Assembly: GCA_001510575.1 (NCBI GenBank)
Contig: LNGK01000005.1
Coordinates: 972,466-1,036,465 of the forward strand
Length of the DNA stretch: 64,000 nt
Direction: 5' to 3'
DNA from: Knoxdaviesia capensis
Lineage: Eukaryota; Ascomycota; Sordariomycetes; Microascales; Gondwanamycetaceae
Shown here: positions 34,427-46,458 of the stretch, one piece after another
How the letters are laid out: each line of letters opens with the position of its first letter
Position numbering within the stretch: position 1 is the stretch's first letter
Program-made: the position numbers and the translations under genes
Notes under the pieces: model-generated
What the model was told of the DNA's origin: nothing
The model's input: only the letters and a program-made list of their open reading frames with translations
Databases searched by the model: none

Positions 34427-37400
34427 TTGATCGATGAAAGCCTAAGTCAGGAAAGCCACCTTCTCGTTTAGTAGTGGTGCGCGAAAGGACAGACATTAGG
34501 CGAGGAATGTCTATTTTTGAGATTCAGGGGCCCGGCCGACAAGCGAAGGTTCACCGTGTCTTCGAAATGCCCTTCTGCTTCCGCACTGCCAGATTTCGGC
34601 CTGGTATATCCAGGCAGTCTTGGAGGGCCTTTTGCAAGTCCGATCAGTTGGTGTGTGCAGACTTTCGTGTCCGTGAGAATGAAGAGATTTTTTCCGGTGT
34701 GTTTTCCGACTCCGTACGGGACTTATTTGCAGATCTTTCCCCCCGGGAAACCACGTCAGTGGCCTTGACAGAAGAGCCGCCGAGGGAGCGCGCTCGCTCA
34801 AAAGTGCCTTATATTATTCATTCCGATGAACCCATCCCGGCAGACCTGCGGAGGACAGGACCCTTTGGTTGTTCAATGCCAAGGCAAGTTTAGAGTCGGG
34901 AGAGAAAAGGCTGCGATATTGGATGCAGTTATTTTTTTCTTGCGCGGCCGGGTATTTTCCCCTGGTGAATTGAGTATTGGGTCGGGGAGTCAGTCTCAGT
35001 GGTGTGGTAGGACAAGGACAACCCGCTCCAACAAGCACTGATGATAGGCCGGGGAAGGGAAGTGAGAAAGGGCGGTTTGGGGGGTATCAGTGATCTGTGA
35101 TATATCTCTTGGCTTGTGAGATTTGATATTTCTGTTTCCCACGCCCCCCCTCCTTGTGTGCGTCTTGAGTCTGCTTCCAGCACAATCTGATGTTGTTGCT
35201 CCTTCTTAAGTAAGGAAGAGCGTAGGCAAAATATATGGACGGTGGTATTGGAGAGACAGGAGGATCAAAACGCAGGAAATAACACCAGAGAAAGTTCATC
35301 CCAAAGGCCCTGTCTTGGCCATGGCCATGGCTGGCTCTGGCCTTTCGACGAATTGCGACGAACGAACTGACCGTGTTTTTTGTCTCCTAGGCCGGGCCGT
35401 CCTGGCACCCCTTGACAGCCACGGAACTTTTTCAGGACTTTCTTTCTCTCGCGGTAAAATTGACCCGAGGGAGGTCAAGGCCGAGAGACCCAACCAGACT
35501 GCGTCCCCATCATGGACCAGCCAAAGCCAAGTGCGTGACGTGCAAAAGAACCCGACCCGTACGCCGTTTGTAACGGCTGTACAGTATGAAGTTGTAAATG
35601 CTTCCTCCAGGGCCGGTGGCACACATTAGACGGTGTGGGTAACCCGGATGGACTTTTGCAATGGGCCCCTTCGGAGGATAGACAGCATCACACCGGCCCT
35701 AGAAGCTTCTGAGTTCTGACAGCAAGAACACAAAAAAGCTCCACACAGGCGTGGCTGGCGGGACACATCTGACTCGTGGGAGCAGGCCAATGTCTCTCCA
35801 GATTGGCAGGAATAAGGAGGGAGCCGGACTTTGGGATTCCCTTACGTGATATGATTCCAAAAGCCCATGGCCAGAGGCAGGCCCAGAGGCCCAAGAGGAG
35901 AGTCCTTTTGCTAAGAGTTGCGCCTATGGGATGTTGGCAGACGCCCAAGGGGGGGGGGATGCCCAAAACGGTCCGGGGTTCCAAGACCCCCCTCCCCCTC
36001 TCAAGGAAGTGCCGGGAGTGACGGACTGGTGGTGGTGGTGGTGGTGTGTGTGTTCTTCTGCGGGGGAGAGAGAGATACTGTACACCAAGTTCTGACATCG
36101 AACTGTCTAGTAGGAAGCAACTCAAATCCCGACTTTCGCTTCGCTGGCAGTTGGGTGGTGGTGTGTTGACGTACGCTATAACCAGCGGTTCCAGGTTCCA
36201 GCGCGCCCCTAATGGCTAATGCATGTCCGAAGGCTCGCCTGCGGTAATATCGGACTGGCATCACGCCGACCCAGCAGTTATTTTCCTCTGCGCTGCGGAT
36301 CTGGCGTCCCAGCTCCGGCGGAGGAGGGGGGAGGGGGCGGCGGCTGCAGAGGAACCTTTGTTTTTTGCGGTCGCTCGTTCACTGATGGCTCTCGTATACA
36401 AGTTACAGCTACAACTCACTATTACAGAGTGGCCCATCGGCCGTCCCACGTTCCACGAGCAGCGGATGGGATTGTGTGGCCAGAGCAGTTTCCATTACGC
36501 AAGGGAAAGTGTGTGTCCCCTACGGTACCTATGTTCAGTACAGAATGTCCGGGTGCATAACGTGTGAATGCTGTTGTCGTCTCCATCTCTCAGCCATTGG
36601 GGACTTCTCACAGCAATAGTTTGCCACACAGATCACCATATAATCTCGGTACCCCATCAAAGTGATTGGGTTCAGGTGGTGTTCAGGCTTTTTTTTGGGA
36701 GGGGGGGGAGGAGGAGGAGGCTGGCACGACAAAAGAACCTTTGGCCGGGGCAGGGGGGAGTGGATCATCGCAGCAAGCCAGCACCACCAAGCATAATCAT
36801 TCCGGGCCTGGATGTACCACTAAGGTCAGCAAGCCTTTTGCAGCTGCGAACCTGGAACGAAACGGGCTGCATAATCATAGCGAAACAAGCTGGAATGGGA
36901 GGGCAATTTTGGAGATTGACGGCGGCCCAGCTGTAGGGGTTGGCTTTGCATGAAGGGGAAACGTAAGTCGTCGACATTGTGTGACCGTGCCAGTTTAGAG
37001 CGATGCGATGACTACACACGAACGAACGATATGCCGATCGGATTATCGACGATACTCCGGGGATAATCGGCCACTGCTCATCGTCCAGATGGGGAAAACC
37101 ATCATCACGACGAACCCGGGGGTCGGCCACCACAGCCAGGAAGTCCGAGGACAGTTACCGACAGTATATGATAGCATGCAGACTCCGTGATAGTCGTCGG
37201 GGACCTACGTTCATCTACTCTACGAATACTGGCAGAACATAGGATCGATATCAAGTCAGGACGTACGTGCTCCGGACAGGATGCCGTCGGAGGCCGACTC
37301 ACAAAACTCGCGACTCACGGCTGGTACACACCACAAACAAGGGCAAGGCTACGGACCTGCAACTCCTCGTGACCCCCGGCATCAGCATGACAAAGGACTT

Positions 37401-38138
37401 TTGCAAGGCCGCCGGTGAAAGGTTCCAGACCGAGAAAAGAAAAGAAGAAAAAAAAAGTCCAGCGGGGTTCTTCCGACCTACGCAACCCGTATGCGCCCTG
37501 TAACTCTTGTGTAAGCATCTTAGAAGCACACAAAAAAAGGAAAAGAACAGGCCGGTGGGAGGTCATCGCCGGATTAGTCACTCTCGGCTGAGGTTCAGGG
37601 GGAGGGGTGTAGTGTATGAACGGAAGTCTAGTCTACTCCTTAGTTGCTCTGAGTGTCCTAGCGAAGCGAGACGGGGCCGGGCCTAAAACTAGTATTTGTG
37701 CCTGTAATCCAGGAACTTGTGTCGACAGGCGGGCCCGCCGAGGCTATTAATATTTTTTATCTTCTTTCTTCCTGCGACTTCAGTTTTAAAATAGTGCAAT
37801 GGGAAAACCAAGCGTGAATGCCCCTGCTGGTGACAGCCGCACACCAAAGAGACATGCACACACACACACTTTGTCTTTGCCAATGTGCCAATGTGCTGCA
37901 ATACGGCGCGTCCATCGCGGGTCTAGACCTGGCTGCCCTGCCAGAGTTATGGCTGTGCTTGGCTCCTCATTACTGGTGTATTATACGAGAGAGTATTGGG
38001 GAGAGCGGGCCAGAGACAGTTCACGATGCTGTCTTCTCTGCAAAAATAATAAAAAATAAAATAAAATAAGGTAAAATAAAAAACCACTCCAGCCTCATGT
38101 GTTGGAATCAAACCCCACACCTATCTAGCCAGCAGCAC

Positions 38139-38140
<2 letters not shown>

Positions 38141-38174
<34 letters not shown>
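38141..38174. repeat. (GT)n microsatellite
   Basis: About 17 GT units. Confidence 0.9.
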
Positions 38175-38175
<1 letters not shown>

Positions 38176-41100
38176 TGTGGCGCAAGAACAATGGGCGGAC
38201 ACACCCTCACCACAACTGCGACAGTTGTTCTGGAAACTTGCTTTCTTCACGGCGTTCGACGTACTCACAGATATATAGGACTTGTTGTCAGCTACCACTT
38301 GTCGTCCGATCCAGTTTTCTGCTTGCACCTGCAGCCAGCTGGCCGGTGCAATCGCTTCTTCCTGTATTTCCCCTCCCCCACCACCCACCACTTGAATTAA
38401 TGTTTCTTGGTTGAAACCTGGACTCCTCCTCACTCACACACTCTGTCGTCTCTCTCAATCCAACGTTAGAGAAAGGAACTACTGCCTTTCTGGGCTTAGC
38501 GGCACAGACAGGGTGCAAAGCCCAAAAGAAAAACGGGGTTGGAAATGACTTTTCCGGGCCCTGTCTGATGTCGTGTTTGGTTCCCCCCTATCGTTATCTT
38601 TTGTGTGCAAAAAGTGTGTGTGTGTCTGCTGCTTCCTGTTTGGGCGTGTCTCGGTCTTCCTCTCTCTCTTGGCTGTGTTGAACACCCGGGAAAGAGCGCG
38701 AGAGAGAAAGTCACTCGCAGAATCACGTTACCTCATCTAGCGGTCGCGTGCGCTGCCCTTTCGCCTCCTTCCACTCCCACTTTCTCTCTCGCCCCGTGAC
38801 TTCCTTGCCGCACCAGCCACCACGATAGGGACGATATTCAGAGTTCTGAGATTGCAGCTGCGGGCACCTGTTGCCGGCTGCATGTCCTTCATCGCAGAGA
38901 GCACGAGACCCTCTGCCGCATTTTTCTCTCCTGCGGTCTTCGTTCAGATCGTCGCCACCAGGCCAGAGAACTCTCCATCTCAGCTTCACTTTTCCCCACA
39001 GCCTCGTCTAAAGACGCCAAACAAGCTTTTGTCTCTTCTTGTCCGGATACCGACGGTTGGGCAGGCCAAGCCAAACTAATCTTTTGGTCTCTGCTATTCC
39101 ATCCTGGCTGCTTTTTACGTCATCGTCTATTCTCTGGTGTCAGCGTATCAAAGTCGTCTGTCTCTCCCCCGTCTCGAGCCTCTTCACTTGCCTCGTCCAC
39201 TCTCCTACATTTTCCTGTATACTGCAGATATTTGCTAGGGACAGGCTGTTATAGATTACACTGCTACCACTATATCGTGCTATACAGTATAGTATATGCC
39301 TCCATTCCCGTGCTACCTTCAGTGTACTGCTACCTCTGCCCCCTGTGACAGGACGGACGAACTGCCCTCTGCGTGTGTGTTGCTCGCTGGATGCTCGGAA
39401 CTGTAAGTAAGTGAATGAATGCCCCTGTCTCACCCGGTCCATCCTCCTCGGCTTCGTTGCTTCCTCCCACTTCCCATTCACGGGGTTCATCTCCAGGGGC
39501 CTACGTACCTGTAGAAGGGCACAGGCGCCGGCTCGGAGGCACAGTCACTCAGACAGAGACCACCCAATCTCCTGAAGATACCGGATCTCCTCCACCCTCC
39601 GAGCAACTTTAGCAAGCAGTGTTCTTGCATGCTTCTACCGACCTGCTGTACTGTGCTGTAGTGTATGACATGTATGCTAACTAGCACACCCCCATCAAGT
39701 CTCAGAATCTTCCACGTGAACGCCCATCCGAACCACCGCCGACGACAACTGCGCTGCACCTTGTACTCCTCGTTCAATACCGAGCCAGACTCTGCCCCCC
39801 TCCACCGCCTCCTCATCTTTTCTCTCCCAGAAGAAGCAAGTGACAAAGCAATGGTCCACCTTGGCTGACTCCAGCCCACCCTTCCTCGGCGTATGTCTGT
39901 TTGTTCTGCCCCCAATCCACCTCCATATGTACGGTATATCCAGTTCAGGTTCAAAAATATCAGCACGTCATACTCTCCGCGTCACTTGGCAGCCAAAAAC
40001 GAACTGCTGCCCTGAAGACGTTGTTGTTCCTGTTCCCCCGTGTCGGTCACCGTGTGGGTGTCCGCGGGGTTGCACAACCGGCGGCCTTCGGTTGCAATTA
40101 GGCGGTTGTCTGTGGCTGTCGTGATACCAAGACCCGACACATACTGACCGAGCCTCAGCATTTCTCTGCAAACAGACACAGAGCCGAAGTGTACAGTACG
40201 TTAAACGAAGTCTCAGGCCACTGCTATATCAGATCGAAACCTTCTAGAACCCATACTGAAAAAACAAGCTTCTACTGTAGTGAATAGTCCGGGGATAACT
40301 GCGCTGTGAGATATCTCTCTCTCCCTCTCTAACTCGTCGTTAAAGCTATTACAACTATATTTTCCAGCACTGTGGATCTATTTCATTATTTGTCTTATAT
40401 ATCGGAACAAATCTCACACCCCTCCCCCCCTGCACAATTTGCGTGCCGGACCTTTTGCCACCCCAGTCAATAGTAGCGAAACGATGCCTCTTGGTGGCCA
40501 CTATCCCAATCTCCTCCTGGTAGAAACAGAAGAACTTTTTTTCTTTTCTTCTTTGCCTGCGGTTACTTAGCTGCGATAGGCTGATACCCACTCAACAAGG
40601 ATATGGGATCACCAGAACCACGCCCCCTCCAAATCCCTCGGCTCTCCAGACCCTTTTTCTCTCTCTCTCGCTCTCTCTCTGAGCTGACCCGACCTGCAAC
40701 CCGCTGGCCGCGCTCTTTTTTTCTTTTTCCCCCTGCCCTATTGGATTTTCATGCATTCCGTTCATTTCTTTGTTTCGTCCCGGTGCCATCTCGCCGCTAC
40801 TACTCACGGTCGGAGCACCCTCTAGACCGCGCCGACCGAGCCTTGCGATAGAAGGGATTTTAAGCGATTTACCAGTGCGACACCCTCTAAAAAAAAAAAA
40901 AAGCGATTGAAATTTAGGTAGAAGACGACGCTATATTCACTTTTGTGTGTGGCTCCGAGAAACGACCAATCGCCACCACCGATCCTCTGGATTTGGTGGC
41001 CCTGGTCGGCTGTCTCCGCGCGCCTGAACACCGCAAAAAGGACCTGGAGCAGGATGGGGAGGTAATAAGCCGATTGTCATACTTGGAAATATTCCTTCTT

Positions 41101-41600
41101 TTTTTCTTCTTTGTTCCTCCTTACTACCAAAGTGTCGCTTCTTTCACCCTCTCACACCTGGCTGTCCTGGTTACAGGACACACACACACTCACAAAGTCA
41201 CTCACTCAGACACACACAGACGATCTCTCTCACGTCTCCATCTGTCTCACTTCCCTCGTCGGCCTGCGCCCTCTCCAGAACATCATCTCCAGTATCCACT
41301 ACAGTACATACACAAATCACAGAGTCTAGCCAATCTCTGAACCCCCCAACCAACACCACCACCCACTGCACGCGTCCTCACGCTATCTTCGGCCGTCGAT
41401 CTGTCTTGCCTCTCCGATCGAATCATTTAACCTGGCCTAGCCAAAGTACCTTATCCCCTCCGTGGCACTATATCCAGCCCAGAACCACTGCGGACAGGCC
41501 TATCACCAGTCGAATCTGCATAGGCCTACCCCCCGGTTTCACAGGCCCATATCCCCGTCCATCAAAGGTTCCTGGCCGATACAAACATTCCCCGATAACT

Positions 41601-43116
41601 TTCTGAGCGGATCCCGTCCATTTTTAAAATTCCTTTCCAGTTAATATTAATCTTTTTCTTTTTCTTTCTACCTATCCTTCTGCTCTCGTTTTTCGCTGTT
41701 GTCGCTAGTTCCCTCTTGTCCCGCTGTCTCCGTCGACTCCGTTTCTTTCTTGCATTCCTGGTTCGTTCTTGTCAACCTGCGTCCAATCCCCATCCCTCCG
41801 TGACCTCACTTTTCCACGCCTCGGGGTTCGATTTTTTTCTTCTTCCTTTTCTGCTCATCGCCGCGTCTCATCCCGCTCTCGGCCTTTCTCACCCCCTCTC
41901 TCCTGCCATCAACTCGTTCCTTGTTCTGTGCCACCGACGGGAATCTTTGGAACCTTTTTCTCTCTTTTCTCTTCTCCGAGTAACCTGCGAAGCAGCGCCT
42001 TAGGCGTCCGCCCATCATGCCATTATAGTCCGGGGCTAAACGAAAATCCCAGACGTCCGTTCTTTGAGGAATCTGGCGAATTTTATTTCTTTCTGTTTCT
42101 TTTGACCCGACTATCCTGAAATAGAAGCGTCTTGCTGCAAAAGAGGCCAGCGAGGGACCGAAAAACAAAAATTCCCGAAGCCAGGCCGCTAAAAACACCG
42201 ACTGTGACTCAAAATACCTTCATTCTCCGTTGCGACTGCAGAGACAGCACGAGAGCATCTAGGCCGCTCGATCTCTCTTTCTCTGCATCTTCATCTTTTC
42301 TCCCCAATCTCAGATCTCGAAACGGGGGCGTGTGTCGCTTGGCTGTTGTTCCACGCCTCGACCCCCGGTGTCCTCTGATCTTCTGCGCTGTCTCTCCCTC
42401 TCTCTTCCTCCCAGATATCACCAACTTTGGAATCTGTGGAAGCCCGTCCTGGGAGACAGAAGAGTGCATCATTCCGCCTAAAAAAGGGCACCCAAGATTA
42501 TAGAAGCGTGGATCCCGACGCCGTCGAAGCAGGAAGTAATAAACCCTCACGGTGAAATATCATCTTCGGTTTATTTCCACTGGGTGTGTGCGAAGAAAAG
42601 AACGAACGAACGACCACTCTTGTTGCCACAGGACAAGGCTGACCTTGTCCGCTGCTCTTTTGGCTTCCCGTCGATTACGCCGTCTGGGTAGCCCCAGAAC
42701 CCACTCAGTCCACTCAGTCCACTCAGTCCACTCAGTCCACTCACCACTACCACTGTCTTCTGATTCTCTTCTCTGTTACGTTTTTCTTCCTCTCTCTCGT
42801 TTATTCCCTCCCCTTCTTTTTCTTCATTTCTGGAATTCTTCCTCTCCCCATCCATCTAGCCCTCCCGCTGGGGCACACCAGTTCTTTTGCTGAGAGACTC
42901 CCGCCACCCGGAACCCGACGATATATTCAATTCTTCCTTTCCGCTATTCGTCACTCCTGTATTACTACTCCCACCCTCTCTCTCTCTCACTCTCGCCTCC
43001 TCCACGGTGTTTGATCTTCTTCAATACACACACCCCTCCCCCCTTCATTCTGCCTTTTCTTCCGTAACCTTGTTCTTCCTTTCCCAAACTCTTTTTATAT
43101 CCCGTAGTTGCCCCAG
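41601..43116. other. Pyrimidine-rich region upstream of PH-domain gene
   Basis: Most of this stretch is C/T-rich on the plus strand, the composition seen in leaders of other genes here. It is the probable promoter and long 5' leader of the PH-domain gene. Short ORFs inside are Ser/Leu/Phe-rich products of the skew and are not credible genes. Confidence 0.45.
42702..42743. repeat. 9-bp tandem repeat CACTCAGTC
   Basis: Just over four head-to-tail copies of a 9-bp unit in the leader of the PH-domain gene. Confidence 0.85.
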
Positions 43117-44733
43117 ATGGCCTCTCTGGAGATCCCTAGCAAAGATGAACCCTCACCTACTTTAACCCCTTCATGTCCTCCTCCGCCGCCTCTGAGGCGG
43201 CGATTATCTATGGATGAGGATTTACTATACCACGAGATCATGACTGCTCCCCGACGACCATCTCAGCCTCCGCCCTACGAAGAACATCCTAGACACTCAA
43301 CGGCGGCATCGTCGGCCTCCAGCTCGGCCGCCTCCGGAGCTCAGCTGTCGGCATCGACGTCGTCGACATCGGCTTCCAGCTTCGACTCGGCCGGCACCGA
43401 GGTGCTTCCCGGCTACTCCAGCAACATCTGCATCGAGGGCGTGTTTGAGCGGAAACTGGAGATCGAGAACACCATCAAGCGCGCCGAGTACCGCAACTGG
43501 CAGAGTGTGTATGTGACGCTGGTCGGCACCGCCCTGAGTGTTTGGGATGTTAAGAAGGACTGGGGCTGGGGCCGCAGCCGCGGCGGGCCGAACGTCTCGC
43601 CCGACAACCCGCCGTGGATTCGCAAATCGAAGCTAGAAAAACAGTACAACCTGCAGCACGCCGACGTCGGCATTGCCGCCGACTACCGCAAACGCCGCTA
43701 CGTGATCCGCGTGCGCGCCGAGACCGACCAGTTCCTGCTCTCGTGCATCGAGCTGACCACCTTTGTGCGGTGGCTGGAATCGCTGTTTGCCGCCATTGAC
43801 GTGGCCGCCCCCATCGACGACCGTGATTTCCCGCGAGACCAGAGCATCCCCCGAATCCACCGTGTGCGGTGGTACCGTGGCCAGACCGGCCCGTTGTTTC
43901 CTGTCGAGCCGCCCACCAACTCGGAATCATCACCCGCCGACGACGAGGATGCGTTGTTAGCCGCCGCTATTTCCTCTTCTGCTGCCGATGCTGCCAATGC
44001 GCATGCTGATGGCGCTGACCCTTCCGCCACCCTCTCTCCTTTTGCGCTTCCCCCGTTTCCCCCGTCGTTCGAAGCCGCCACTGCCTTCCCCCCTCGTTCC
44101 AGTACTGCCGCCGCCAATGGCTCACAATTACCACCAAGCCACCAACGAAACTCATCATTATCCCGGAGGAGTCCGTACACCGACCAGTCGGAAGACGTGG
44201 ACCCCGATTCGTTACCATCGACTGGAAGTGCTCGGCCAACCGGGCCGTTACCAGGGATGGCCGCCGATGATCTGGACGACCTGGACGGCTATGACGACGA
44301 CGACGACCACCACCACGACGACGGATACGACGACATCGACGATCACATTGGCCCGCACGATCCGTCTGCCACCAGCAACCCCAGCGGCGCCGCCGACCAC
44401 GCAGCAACAGGACCAACACGCGGGACATATGAAGCCCCCGCGCGGCGGTTCTCGACAACGTCGTACCCGAACGCCTCGATCGACTACATGACGGGCAAGT
44501 GGTCGCCGCAGCACTCGTGGTCGGACGCGCACGACCTGCTGTACGCCAAGCTGTGCTACTCGGTGCTGCTGTTCAAGAGCCCGCGCAAGAGCAACTACAT
44601 CATCGCGAGCGGCAAGCAGTGGTTCGTCGACTGGGCCACCGGCCGCATGATCCGCGTGCTGCCGCCAGCGTACGGCGAGGTCGAGCTGGTCGGGCCGTGG
44701 CAGGTGTTGCAGGCGGGCAATCGGCGGATTTAG
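43117..44733 (+). CDS. PH-domain protein with two PPxY motifs
   Basis: The gene has one exon and encodes 538 aa. The first true ATG is at 43117 (CAGATGGCC); the frame is open a little upstream but has no ATG there. A PPPY motif sits at residues 51-54. A Ser/Ala-rich linker follows, then a PH-like domain at about 103-230 (GVFERKLEIEN at the start, WQSVYVTLVGTALSVWD, KRRYVIRVRAETDQFLLSC, and the terminal helix FVRWLESLFAAID). The middle is disordered, with an Asp/His-rich tract at about 386-415. A conserved-looking C-terminal segment (KWSPQHSWSDAHDLLYAKLC to the end) holds a second PPxY, PPAY, at about 516-519. PH domains bind phosphoinositides or proteins at membranes; PPxY motifs bind WW domains. 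A link to Rsp5-type ubiquitination is inference. The precise family name is not known to me. It is convergent with nnf1. Confidence 0.85.
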   Translation: MASLEIPSKDEPSPTLTPSCPPPPPLRRRLSMDEDLLYHEIMTAPRRPSQPPPYEEHPRHSTAASSASSSAASGAQLSASTSSTSASSFDSAGTEVLPGYSSNICIEGVFERKLEIENTIKRAEYRNWQSVYVTLVGTALSVWDVKKDWGWGRSRGGPNVSPDNPPWIRKSKLEKQYNLQHADVGIAADYRKRRYVIRVRAETDQFLLSCIELTTFVRWLESLFAAIDVAAPIDDRDFPRDQSIPRIHRVRWYRGQTGPLFPVEPPTNSESSPADDEDALLAAAISSSAADAANAHADGADPSATLSPFALPPFPPSFEAATAFPPRSSTAAANGSQLPPSHQRNSSLSRRSPYTDQSEDVDPDSLPSTGSARPTGPLPGMAADDLDDLDGYDDDDDHHHDDGYDDIDDHIGPHDPSATSNPSGAADHAATGPTRGTYEAPARRFSTTSYPNASIDYMTGKWSPQHSWSDAHDLLYAKLCYSVLLFKSPRKSNYIIASGKQWFVDWATGRMIRVLPPAYGEVELVGPWQVLQAGNRRI

Positions 44734-46357
44734 AGCCCTGCCACGGGTTGTCCAATTTTCTTTTGTGGTTTCTTTTTTCTTTTGTTTTCAATCTTCATAT
44801 CGGGGCATCTTCTCTTTTCAGCATTCGGCATTTTCAGCAACAGCATTTTCCTTGTCTCGTTTTTTTGGCGGCAAAGCATCATTTTCTTTTTTTATATTAT
44901 TGGGAACGGGAAAGGGGGGAAAAGAAATGTCCCTGGCGATTCATGTGCTATGTATTTTCATCTTTGTTTTCTGGGTTTCTTCTTCTTTCTCTGGGTGTTC
45001 TTCTGTCTTGTTTCTCTCCATCTGGGGTTTCCTTCTTCTCTTCTTGTTCGTCGGGGTTGTGCCTCAGCAATCTCGGTCGACTGACATGAGTATGGAGATG
45101 ACGATCCACGAGGAGCGAAACGGGACACGACGAACGCCGTTTTTTCTAACGGGCACATACTTTTTTTCCAAACTCGGGGTGTTGAACATTTTATATTCAT
45201 TTTTTTTTTCTTTCGCTACCATCATCATCTTCTCTATACCTCACAAACTCTTTCTATGTTATCTTAAGGGGCATTTGAGCATTTTTCATCTCGGCATTTT
45301 TCTCGTCATGGATAACGGGGTTTTTTCTTCTTCCGTCTTCTTCATTGGTTTTGTCTTGTCTTGTGTCCCTCTAGTGAAGTTCTCCTATAGTGGTTGCGAT
45401 GTGTGTGTGGTGTTTTGCATGCAATTGGAATAACTCAGTTGGGCCTTTTTAACTAAATTGGTCGTGTGACTTTTGGTGCTTCGTGCCTCGGTTGTGTGGT
45501 TTGCTAGTATTTGATATGTGCCTTGTGTTCCCCTCCTGGCCCTGTTCTCTCTGGTTGAGGGGTCTCCTTGAAGGGGGAGGTCGGTTGTCGGGAGGGTGCG
45601 CACCGGATAAAATGCAGCATGGGAAGATACCACCTATATAGATGCCAAGGTGCATGTAGATGCCTGTATACTGTGTATGTTAAGCGCCCGATAACGTTTT
45701 CATATCTTGAATGCAATTCACATCCTATCTTTTTGCCGTACGTCTGTCTTCACACCCGTGAATTTGAAATCGCCAGCGTCTACGTGAACCTCGTCGGCGT
45801 CACAGCAAACCACACTGCCACTTGCGACAGGGCATACAGATATCGTGCATTATCCATTCTGTATTAAGACATAGAGGTCTGAAGCACGGCTTCTCTGTAG
45901 ATACAGGAAAACTCCATCGCCCGACATTCAAGAAGAAGTCGTACAGCTCATGAAAACGGAGGTCTGAACAGCCGCGGTGCAGTGCCATCAACAGAAGAAT
46001 CCCGCGAACTTGGGTCCCTTCCTTCCTTCTCTTTTTTTGGGCCGTGGACTGAGAGCCCGAGAGACCCTGGAAGAGCGGCTCGAAGATACCAAGAGAGGCG
46101 TTCGGGGCGGCAGACGGGGGCACATCATTGGATGGCTTCGCCGAGGGCCCACCACGCTTCGCGGTGCGCGTATCCGGGCTAATGCCGAGCGGGGTCGGAT
46201 ACGTTGCCGGCTGGCAGAATGGTGTGTGTGTGTGTTCGTGGGTGTGTTGAAAGCTCGTGTTGATGGATGAGCTCGGAGTTTGAGGAGGGCTGGAGCCCGG
46301 GGCCTCCGTGCCTCTGCGAGAGCCCGGCCGTCCGGTGAGCCCGCTGGTGGAACATTT

Positions 46358-46405
<48 letters not shown>

Positions 46406-46458
46406 ATGCATTAGCCTCTGGTAAACAAAGGCCAACTACTGGCATCCCCCCAGCCCGT
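44734..46458. other. Convergent intergenic region, PH-domain gene / nnf1
   Basis: 44750-45420 is strongly T-rich on the plus strand and is the probable long 3' UTR of the PH-domain gene. 45430-46360 is mixed with no supported gene. The nnf1-proximal end has a long GT microsatellite. Confidence 0.45.
46361..46402. repeat. (GT)n microsatellite
   Basis: About 21 uninterrupted GT units, the longest dinucleotide tract in the window, about 57 bp beyond the nnf1 stop codon and so likely inside its 3' UTR (as AC on that strand). Confidence 0.92.

Larger units (their letters stand above)
27101..41600. other. Gene-poor region without supported coding sequence
   Basis: I see no recognisable protein, no consistent exon-intron chain and no RNA gene here. 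The ORFs are short, overlap on both strands and have biased composition (runs of Thr-His or Val-Cys from AC/GT repeats). The region holds many AC/GT dinucleotide tracts, A-rich runs (29540-29580, 29700-29714, 30060-30082), frequent TACTGTA/TACAGTA words and a CCCTAA tract; the main repeats are listed separately. No transposase, reverse transcriptase or terminal repeat was recognised. Confidence 0.45.

Noticed and set aside
38104..38114. tRNA T-loop-like GGTTTGATTCC on the minus strand
   Set aside because: No acceptor, D or anticodon arms could be paired around it, and the loop deviates from GGTTCGATTCC.
43698..44180. Antisense ORFs within the PH-domain gene
   Set aside because: Shadows of the coding frame, without motifs or introns of their own.
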